From: Comamonadaceae bacterium
GTDB taxonomy: Bacteria; Pseudomonadota; Gammaproteobacteria; Burkholderiales; Burkholderiaceae_C
Reading direction: 5' to 3'
DNA: 5,319 nucleotides
Assembly (NCBI GenBank): GCA_947451445.1
Contig: CANFZJ010000233.1
Span: 1-5,319, forward strand
This document shows positions 1 to 4,701 of the stretch, piece after piece; the first letter of the stretch is position 1, and each line of letters opens with the position of its first letter. Below the pieces are notes generated by a model. That model had not been told where the DNA came from and did no database searches. It saw only the letters and a list, made by a program, of their open reading frames with translations. The position numbers and the translations under genes were made by a program.

Positions 1-903
1 AATGGTGTGGCCGGTGCGGCGCTGCCACTCGGTAAAGGTGTCCATCAACAACGGCGCCGAACCGGCAATAAACAGCCGCATGTGGCGCGCAGCCTCTTGG
101 GTCAACCCCGGCTCGGCCAGCAGGCGCACATAAAGCGTGGGCACGCCCATGAACACCGTGGCTTGGGGCAGTTTCTGGATCACCACTTTGGGATCAAACT
201 TGCTCAGCCAGATCATCTTGCTGCCGTTGAGCAGCGCCCCGTGAATTGCCACAAACAAGCCATGCACATGGAAGATGGGCAAGACGTGCAGCAGCACGTC
301 ACCCGGCTGCCAGCCCCAGTAGTCTTGGAGCACCTGCGCGTTGCTCAGCAAATTGCCGTGCGTCAGCATCGCGCCTTTGGAGCGGCCGGTGGTGCCGCTG
401 GTGTACAAAATGGCGGCCAGATCATCGGACTTGCAGATGGCCACGTCGTGCTGATCCGAACAATGGGCAGCCCGCTCCAGCAAGGAGCCGGTGCGGTCAT
501 CGCCCAAGGTAAAGACGTTTTTCGTACCGGCTTTGAAGGCGATTTTGCTGACCCAGCCGAAGTTTTGCGGACTGCAGACCACCACGGCAGGCTCGGCGTT
601 GCCAATGAAGTATTCGATCTCGCTGCTTTGGTAGGCGGTGTTGAGCGGCAAAAACACATACCCGGCGCGCAATGTGGCCAGGTACAGCACCATGGCTTCG
701 ACCGATTTTTCTACCTGCACCGCCACCCGCGCGCCCTCGGGCAGCTGCAGCGACGCCAGCAGGTTGGCGACCATGGCCGTAGCCCGGTCCAGGTCGCGCC
801 AGCTGTAGCGCAGGTCGGTGGCGTCGGCCACTTCCACGGCGACGGAATCCAGGTCGATAGGGAAAGCTGCGCGCAGGGCGGCAAATAAATTGGCGTTGGG
901 CAT
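1..903 (-). CDS. matB: Malonyl-CoA synthetase MatB (ANL-superfamily acyl-CoA ligase), 3' part missing at the window edge
   Basis: The frame is open from the ATG at 903-901 to base 1, giving 301 codons (MPNANLFAALRAAF...). Visible ANL landmarks are the ATP/AMP-binding P-loop YTSGTTGRSKG (residues 167-177), LPIFHVHGLF (208-217), MGVPTLYVRLL (252-262) and FIAGSAPLL (278-286). Their order and wording match malonyl-CoA synthetases (MatB/ACSF3 group), which join malonate to CoA through a malonyl-AMP intermediate in the cytoplasm. The family is about 500 residues long, so roughly 200 residues, including the C-terminal lid domain with its catalytic lysine, lie outside the window. It is the last visible gene of a malonyl-CoA decarboxylase unit, 72 bp after the receptor gene, with a hairpin repeat in that gap. 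No clear Shine-Dalgarno sequence precedes the ATG (ACACCCCC), so the start is likely but not certain. A related ligase for another short acid is possible; the neighbour decarboxylase favours malonate. Confidence 0.93.
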   Translation of the reverse strand, partial: MPNANLFAALRAAFPIDLDSVAVEVADATDLRYSWRDLDRATAMVANLLASLQLPEGARVAVQVEKSVEAMVLYLATLRAGYVFLPLNTAYQSSEIEYFIGNAEPAVVVCSPQNFGWVSKIAFKAGTKNVFTLGDDRTGSLLERAAHCSDQHDVAICKSDDLAAILYTSGTTGRSKGAMLTHGNLLSNAQVLQDYWGWQPGDVLLHVLPIFHVHGLFVAIHGALLNGSKMIWLSKFDPKVVIQKLPQATVFMGVPTLYVRLLAEPGLTQEAARHMRLFIAGSAPLLMDTFTEWQRRTGHTI

Positions 904-914
904 GGGGGTGTAGA

Positions 915-964
915 TTGCTATTAAATAAATAGCTGCTTGCGCACATTCCATATGCGCAGGCAGC
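915..964. repeat. Two-hairpin intergenic repeat, copy 1 (between the Bug receptor gene and matB)
   Basis: Two adjacent hairpins fill most of the 72-bp gap. Hairpin 1 has stem GCTATT (917-922) / AATAGC (928-933) with a 5-nt loop. Hairpin 2 has arms GCTGCTTGCGCA (932-943) / TGCGCAGGCAGC (953-964), which pair at 11 of 12 positions, or 12 if a wobble is counted, with a 9-nt loop. A second copy with the same stem and loop lengths lies at 3419-3498 inside the decarboxylase gene. This style of repeat resembles short dispersed repeats of Comamonadaceae; that likeness is from memory. In a receptor-matB transcript it would form a structure that could trim, stabilise or attenuate the message. On the matB-sense strand no T-run follows it, so a classical terminator is unlikely. 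Confidence 0.75.
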
Positions 965-975
965 ACTTTTTATGG

Positions 976-1959
976 TTAATCCAGTTTGGCACCGGACGCC
1001 TTGACCACGGCGGCCCAGCGCTTAATTTCGGCGTTGACGAAGGCGCCAAACTGCACTGGCGTGAGGTTGGGAAACTCCGCGCCGTTGTTCGCCCAGGCCT
1101 GCTTCAGCTCTTCCGCCGGGCCCAGGCGGTGCACCTCGTCCACGATGCGCGCCTGCACGTCCGCTGGCGTGCCTTTGGGGGCCCACAGGCCGTACCAGGT
1201 GGTCACGGTGTAGTCGGGCAGGCCCAGCTCGGCCGCGCAAGGCACATCGGGGAAAGCCGCGTTGCGCTTGGCGCCAGACACCATCAGCGCCTTGATGCGG
1301 CCGCCCTTGATGTGGTTGGCCGACGAGCCCAGGCCGTCAAACATCATGTCCACATTGCCCGCCATCAGGTCCTGCAAGGCCGGGCCCGCGCCACGGTAGG
1401 GAATGTGGGTGATGAAGGTCTTGGTCTGCAGTTTGAACAGCTCGCCCGCCAGGTGGTGCGATGTGCCACCGCCCGCGCTGCCGTAGTTCAGCTTGCCCGG
1501 GTTGGCCCGCACCTTGGCCAGGAACTCGGCAAAGTTGCCGGGCACGTTCTTGGGGTTGACCACCAGCACCTGCGGCACGTTGGCCAGCAGGGCCAGGGGC
1601 ACAAAGTCTTTTTCAATGTCGTAGTCCAGCCGGGGGTAGATGGACGGTGCAATCGCATGGTGGACCGCGCCCATGAACAGTGTGTAGCCGTCGGGCTGTG
1701 CCTTGGCGGCGATGCTGGCCCCCAGCGTACCGCCCGCCCCGCCCCGGTTGTCGATCACCAGGGTCTTGCCGGTTTGCTTGGAAAACTGGGCCGACAAGGG
1801 CCGCGCAAACGCATCGGTGCCGCCGCCTGCGGGAAATGGCACGATGAGCGTGACCGGTTTGGCGGGCCAGGCGCTTTGGGCCTGGGCACGGAATGTGAGT
1901 CCGGCCAACGCGGCAGCGCCTGCGCGCAGCACGCCGCGCCGTTGCAAAGTGGGTGTCAT
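976..1959 (-). CDS. Bug/TctC-family tripartite tricarboxylate transporter periplasmic receptor
   Basis: A 327-residue protein, the normal size for Bug (TctC-like) solute-binding proteins. The N-terminus has a twin arginine (RRGVLRAG, residues 7-14), a short hydrophobic stretch and a likely cleavage site after AQA (25-27), so it is an exported periplasmic protein, by Tat or possibly Sec. The mature part begins in family style: WPAKPVTLIVPFPAGGGTDAFAR (30-53), followed by IDNRGGAGGTLGA and the PDGYTL and YGSAGGGTSHHLAGELF motifs. A good Shine-Dalgarno AGGAG (1967-1971) sits 7 nt before the ATG, which supports this start. Bug receptors bind carboxylates and feed a TctA/TctB membrane pair, but many are orphans with no permease nearby; none is visible here. 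Its place between malonyl-CoA decarboxylase and matB suggests that malonate or a related dicarboxylate is the ligand. That is inferred from context, not from ligand-binding residues. Confidence 0.93.
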   Translation of the reverse strand: MTPTLQRRGVLRAGAAALAGLTFRAQAQSAWPAKPVTLIVPFPAGGGTDAFARPLSAQFSKQTGKTLVIDNRGGAGGTLGASIAAKAQPDGYTLFMGAVHHAIAPSIYPRLDYDIEKDFVPLALLANVPQVLVVNPKNVPGNFAEFLAKVRANPGKLNYGSAGGGTSHHLAGELFKLQTKTFITHIPYRGAGPALQDLMAGNVDMMFDGLGSSANHIKGGRIKALMVSGAKRNAAFPDVPCAAELGLPDYTVTTWYGLWAPKGTPADVQARIVDEVHRLGPAEELKQAWANNGAEFPNLTPVQFGAFVNAEIKRWAAVVKASGAKLD

Positions 1960-1997
1960 GGGTTGTCTCCTACTAGTTATAAAAGGGCAATTTCCTT

Positions 1998-2060
1998 AGG
2001 ACTTACGCAGCGCCGCCCTGCGTCGCCCTCCGGGCGCACAGGGGACTTGCGTAAGTCCTG
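1998..2060. repeat. 63-bp palindromic element, copy 1 (after the malonyl-CoA decarboxylase stop)
   Basis: The ends are perfect 11-bp inverted repeats, AGGACTTACGC (1998-2008) and GCGTAAGTCCT (2049-2059). Inside is a second hairpin, CGCCC (2024-2028) / GGGCG (2032-2036), with a 3-nt loop. A second copy in the same orientation lies at 4190-4252 with 57 of 63 identical bases. This copy begins 3 bp after the decarboxylase stop codon, so an operon transcript would carry the hairpin between decarboxylase and receptor genes. It may tune downstream expression, but no U-run follows directly. Flanks TTCCTT and TTTCTA agree at only 4 of 6 positions, so no clear target duplication is left. It is too short to encode a transposase; a REP- or MITE-like element moved by an outside enzyme is the likeliest class. 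Confidence 0.85.
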
Positions 2061-2063
2061 TTT

Positions 2064-3539
2064 CTAAAACCGCAAATCGTCCAAGCCACTGGCCACAGCC
2101 ACCTTGCCCTGCGCCAGCAAAGCGCGGTGCTTGTCCAGCCGGCGCAGGTCGTACAGGTAATTCACCATCAGGCCATAAGACTGCTTCAGCCCTTTGGCAG
2201 ACGGGTCACCGGCCCAGTTCAAGCGCTCTACCCGCGCGCCGTTGCCCAGGTGAAAGCGCGCTACCGGGTCTAGCGGCTTGCCGTCCACCATCTCCTGGCC
2301 CAGGTAGTGCGCGGCGCACTGCAACAGCATCTGGCGCACGGGGGCGTTGGCGGGCAGGCTTAACGCCGCATCTGCAGCGGCCAGCAAATGGGCGGCGGTC
2401 GGGGGCTCCGCGCCCAATGCGCGGCCCAGCGTGGCCCGCGCCTTGTCGTCCAGCCGTGCCAGCATGGCGGTGGCGTTTTTGCCCAGCCAGGGGCGGAAAC
2501 CGGGAATGGGCGACAGCGTGGCAAACACCCGCAGCTTGGGGAACTCGGCCTTCAGCGTTTCCACCACCCGCTTGATCAGCGAATCGCCAAAGCTGACACC
2601 CCGCAAGCCGGTCTGGGTGTTGCTGATGGAGTAAAAAATGGCGGTGGTGGCATGGCCCAGATCGGCCGCAGCGGCCGACTCGTCCAGCAGCGGCGTAATG
2701 CTGTCGGCGATGGCATCCACCAGCGCGACTTCGACAAAAATCAGCGGCTCGTCGGGCAAGCGGGGGTGAAAGAAGCCGTAGCAGCGGCGGTCCGAGTCCA
2801 GCCGGTTCTTCACGTCGGCCCAGCCCTTGATGTCGTGCACCGCCTCGTACTTGATCAGCTTTTCGATCAGCGACGCGGGCGAATCCCAGCTGATACGGCG
2901 CAGGTCCAGAAAGCCCACGTCGAACCAGGTGGAGAACATGTATTCCATCTCCACATCCAGCGCCTGCAGCCGTTTGTCGGCCTTCAGGTGCGGCTGCATG
3001 TCGGCCCGCAGATCCACCAGAAAGCGGATGCCGTCCGGGTTCACGCTGAAGCGCTGCAGCAAGCGCCGTCGCGGCGACACCGTAGCGCGGCGGTAGTGCA
3101 CCTCGGCCACGGCTTCGTCCGGCGTGCCTACTGCGGCGGCAAACTGGGCCTGCGCGGCCTGGACTTTGTGCGGGTCGGCCACAAACTGCTCGCTCATCAA
3201 CAGCCACATATCGTGCCGCTGTGCCGATGTGGCGGTCTGGTACCAGGCGGCCAGCGCGATGGCACGGCGCCCGCCCTCCACCTCGCTGACCTGGGGGTCG
3301 ATGATGGACTGCAGTGCATCCAGCGTATGGCGCATGGCACGCGGCGATAGCGCTTCGCCGCGCTGCCCCAGCGTGGCCTGCAGCCGCTCACGGGTGGAGC
3401 GCGGTGGCAGCGTCGCCGTTGCTACTTTTTTAGTAGCTGCCTGCGCAGTTTTGGCGTGCGCTGTAGCCGTATTTTGTGTAGATTTTTTAGCAGGCAGCAA
3501 TTCAGCGACTTTGCGGCCAATCCAGGTCGTGGTGTTCAT
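2064..3539 (-). CDS. matA: Malonyl-CoA decarboxylase (MatA/MCD family)
   Basis: A 491-residue cytoplasmic enzyme that converts malonyl-CoA to acetyl-CoA and CO2. The helical N-terminal domain spans about residues 50-195; the catalytic GNAT-fold domain follows. Conserved blocks include TWFDVGFLDLRRISWDSPASL (204-224), HDIKGWADVKNRLDSDRRCYGFFHP (235-259), FYSISNTQTGLRGVSFGDSLIKRVV (302-326) and FHLGNGARVERLNW (429-442). His430 and a serine in YSIS (Ser304 or Ser306) match the catalytic His/Ser pair known from human MCD. Residues 14-41 form a low-complexity Ala/Thr/Lys linker that coincides with a hairpin repeat, so this part of the N-terminus is probably repeat-derived. The ATG overlaps the regulator's TGA (ATGA), suggesting translational coupling; no strong Shine-Dalgarno precedes it (AGTCTGATCGC). 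An internal start after the linker is conceivable, but the ATGA junction favours the one given. Confidence 0.95.
   Translation of the reverse strand: MNTTTWIGRKVAELLPAKKSTQNTATAHAKTAQAATKKVATATLPPRSTRERLQATLGQRGEALSPRAMRHTLDALQSIIDPQVSEVEGGRRAIALAAWYQTATSAQRHDMWLLMSEQFVADPHKVQAAQAQFAAAVGTPDEAVAEVHYRRATVSPRRRLLQRFSVNPDGIRFLVDLRADMQPHLKADKRLQALDVEMEYMFSTWFDVGFLDLRRISWDSPASLIEKLIKYEAVHDIKGWADVKNRLDSDRRCYGFFHPRLPDEPLIFVEVALVDAIADSITPLLDESAAAADLGHATTAIFYSISNTQTGLRGVSFGDSLIKRVVETLKAEFPKLRVFATLSPIPGFRPWLGKNATAMLARLDDKARATLGRALGAEPPTAAHLLAAADAALSLPANAPVRQMLLQCAAHYLGQEMVDGKPLDPVARFHLGNGARVERLNWAGDPSAKGLKQSYGLMVNYLYDLRRLDKHRALLAQGKVAVASGLDDLRF
3419..3498. repeat. Two-hairpin repeat, related copy 2, inside the 5' coding region of malonyl-CoA decarboxylase
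   Basis: GCTACT (3421-3426) / AGTAGC (3432-3437) with a 5-nt loop is followed by GCTGCCTGCGCA (3436-3447), a 9-nt loop and TGCGC (3457-3461). This is the same layout as the intergenic copy at 915-964. Over 29 aligned bases (3419-3447 against 915-943) 22 agree. Two of the differences are one compensating base pair in the stem (C-G here, T-A there), and four fall in the loop. GCTGCCTGC (3436-3444) also pairs perfectly with GCAGGCAGC (3490-3498), so a longer alternative hairpin is possible. The repeat lies in codons 14-41 of the decarboxylase and is translated as an Ala/Thr/Lys-rich linker before the folded domain. Confidence 0.65.
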
Positions 3540-4273
3540 GCGATCAGACTGCTTTTCTGGCTGCGTGCCAAAGCGCGCAAAGCCTCACGTTGGCGGGTCA
3601 AATGGGTGCGCATGGCGGCGTCGGCGCCTTCGCAATCGCGCGCCCGCAAGGCGGCGTAAATGGTCAGGTGCTCATTCAGGCTTTGCTCCAGCCGCCCCGG
3701 CGCGTGCAGCTGCTGTAGCCGGGCCAGCTTGAGGATCTTGCGCAGATCGGCAATGCTTTGCGCCAGCCAGCGGTTGTTGGCCAAGGTAATGATGGCCTCG
3801 TGGATGGCGTAGTTGGTCGCGTAGTAGTCGGTGATGCGCTTGGCCTGGGCATGGGTTTGCAGGCGTTCGTGCAGCCGGTCCAGCGCGGCAATGTCGGCGT
3901 CGCTGGCGTTGCGCGCCGCCTCAAAGGCACAACGCCCCTCCAGCAGCGCAATCACCGGAAAGATGTCGTCCAAGTCCTGCTCGGTCACCTGGTTGACGAA
4001 GCAGCCGCGCCGTGGCTCGTGGCGCAACAGGCCTTCGGCGCTGAGTACCTTCAGCGCTTCGCGCAGCGGCGTGCGCGAAATCGCCAACCGCTCGCACAGG
4101 GCCACCTCGTCGATAAAGCTGCCCGGCGCCAGCTCCCCGGCAAATATCTGCTCACGCAGGGCACTGGCCACGTCCTGGTGCAATGGGTTAGGACTTACGC
4201 TGCGCCGCCCTGTTCCGCCCTCTGGGCGCACAGGGGACTTGGGTAAGTCCTGTGGGTTCTGAACGAGTCGCAT
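3536..4273 (-). CDS. GntR-family regulator with FCD domain, probable MatR-like malonate regulator, carrying an in-frame repeat insertion
   Basis: A 245-residue DNA-binding regulator. The GntR winged helix-turn-helix covers about residues 31-95 (LHQDVASALREQIFAGELAPG, then LAISRTPLREALKVLSAEGLL at 63-83 and the wing RRGCFV at 88-93). The FCD effector domain follows from about 100 to 235. Three FCD metal-ligand histidines are present (His158, His202, His224), but the usual Asp four residues before the first is Asn154. Codons 8-30 come from a 63-bp repeat plus a 6-bp duplication; without it the start would read MRLVQNP-LHQDVASAL, a normal GntR N-terminus. Its TGA overlaps the decarboxylase ATG by ATGA, placing it first in the malonate unit. 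By analogy with Rhizobium MatR (FadR subgroup) it probably represses the operon until malonate or a product binds. The Shine-Dalgarno is weak (GGATCTCAACTT before ATG); a TTG at 4183, after the repeat, is an alternative start. Confidence 0.9.
   Translation of the reverse strand: MRLVQNPQDLPKSPVRPEGGTGRRSVSPNPLHQDVASALREQIFAGELAPGSFIDEVALCERLAISRTPLREALKVLSAEGLLRHEPRRGCFVNQVTEQDLDDIFPVIALLEGRCAFEAARNASDADIAALDRLHERLQTHAQAKRITDYYATNYAIHEAIITLANNRWLAQSIADLRKILKLARLQQLHAPGRLEQSLNEHLTIYAALRARDCEGADAAMRTHLTRQREALRALARSQKSSLIA
4190..4252. repeat. 63-bp palindromic element, copy 2, inserted in the regulator coding region
   Basis: This copy matches 1998-2060 at 57 of 63 bases, in the same orientation, 2,192 bp away. 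Its ends are AGGACTTACGC (4190-4200) and GGGTAAGTCCT (4241-4251), with one mismatch between the arms. The inner CGCCC/GGGCG stem is kept and only its loop differs. The 6-mer TGGGTT stands directly on both sides (4184-4189 and 4253-4258), as expected for a target duplication. Element plus duplication is 69 bp, or 23 codons, so the regulator frame stays open through it. Confidence 0.85.
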
Positions 4274-4302
4274 AAGTTGAGATCCGTTGTGGCCGCCACT
4301 GG

Positions 4303-4313
4303 CAGGCTGCTAG
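4303..4313 (-). repeat. CTAGCAGCCTG core motif, outlying copy upstream of the regulator gene
   Basis: An exact copy, in the same direction, of the motif at 4415-4425 and 4691-4701. It lies 30 bp before the regulator start, in what is probably its untranslated leader. The sequence between it and the copy at 4415 (4314-4414) is AT-richer and does not look like the repeat block. Confidence 0.6.
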
Positions 4314-4368
4314 GGCTGAGAAGTTACGACTGACGCTACGTTAACCGCGAAGGCGTCACGTTATTTCT

Positions 4369-4388
4369 GGTAATTACCCGTAATTATG
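4369..4388 (-). promoter_or_regulatory. Candidate operator and -10 region for the regulator/malonate operon
   Basis: GGTAATTACC (4369-4378) is a perfect 10-bp palindrome of the GT-N4-AC kind, similar in form to FadR-subgroup GntR operators. TAATTA occurs twice 10 bp apart (4371-4376 and 4381-4386), about one helix turn. On the minus strand CATAAT (4388-4383) is a fair -10 hexamer whose start point would fall in the palindrome, which suits repression and self-regulation. No good -35 lies at the right distance (the best is TTGGAG, 20 nt upstream), so the promoter call is weak. A further inverted pair, TGACGC (4331-4336) / GCGTCA (4353-4358), lies in the leader. Confidence 0.35.
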
Positions 4389-4414
4389 AGAAATTTTTAC
4401 ACCATCGACTCCAA

Positions 4415-4701
4415 CAGGCTGCTAGCCTCAGCGCACGGCCTGGGCACGCGCCGGGGTCGTTTTCACTTCGACACCGGCTAGGAGCCTGGGCGGCAGAAGG
4501 CGTCGAAGCGGTCACGAAGTGGGCGCAGCCAAAAGTGACCCCAGCGAGGACAGTTTTTGCCGGATTTGCAGCCCAATAGCTCCGCTATTTGGCAAAAAGA
4601 CGGTGTTCTCGAAGAGCGGCGAAGCCCAAAATGGACCGCTGCGGTCGCTTTGCAGCCGACGCACCTTCTGCCGCCCAGACTCCTAGCGCCCAGGCTGCTA
4701 G
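4415..4701. repeat. Hairpin-rich composite repeat block in the lgt-regulator gap
   Basis: This block fills most of the gene-free stretch 4274-4697, in which I see no gene. It is bounded by two direct copies of CTAGCAGCCTG (minus strand, 4425-4415 and 4701-4691). Inside, CTAGGAGCCTG (plus, 4478-4488) and CTAGGAGTCTG (minus, 4686-4676) face each other. They sit in 24-nt inverted arms at 4477-4500 and 4664-4687 that match at 23 of 24 positions. Between the arms are further palindromes: GGTCAC (4510-4515) / GTGACC (4535-4540); TTTTTGCC (4554-4561) / GGCAAAAA (4591-4598) enclosing AATAGC (4575-4580) / GCTATT (4584-4589); and GACCGCTGCGGTC (4634-4646). The right end overlaps the lgt stop codon. It probably belongs to a dispersed genomic repeat family; that is inference, as only one full block is in view. 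Confidence 0.75.

Noticed and set aside
7..888. Long plus-strand open frame opposite matB
   Set aside because: It is the antisense shadow of a clearly recognisable ligase; the Gln/His/Gly-rich translation has no domain and reflects high GC codon bias on the other strand.
932..971. Hairpin plus T-run (TTTTT at 967-971) resembling an intrinsic terminator on the plus strand
   Set aside because: No plus-strand gene leads into it, and on the transcribed minus strand the T-run becomes an A-run before the stem. It is better explained as a repeat copy.
1977..1982. TATAAC on the minus strand as a separate promoter for the receptor gene
   Set aside because: No -35-like hexamer lies 16-18 nt upstream, and it is very close to the Shine-Dalgarno.
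1991..2066. Target duplication around the first 63-bp element (TTCCTT / TTTCTA)
   Set aside because: Only four of six adjacent positions agree, which is too weak to claim.
937..2067. Plus-strand open frame of 376 codons opposite the Bug receptor
   Set aside because: The minus strand encodes a complete receptor with signal peptide and Shine-Dalgarno. The plus frame only looks long because of GC-rich third positions, and it runs into the 63-bp repeat.
2388..3350. Plus-strand frame of 320 codons and a minus-strand frame (2206-3207) over the decarboxylase
   Set aside because: Both are out-of-frame shadows of malonyl-CoA decarboxylase, whose catalytic motifs are intact.
4303..4701. CRISPR array from the three direct 11-mers
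   Set aside because: The copies are only 11 nt and the spacings (112 and 276 bp) are irregular and far too large; there are no cas genes.
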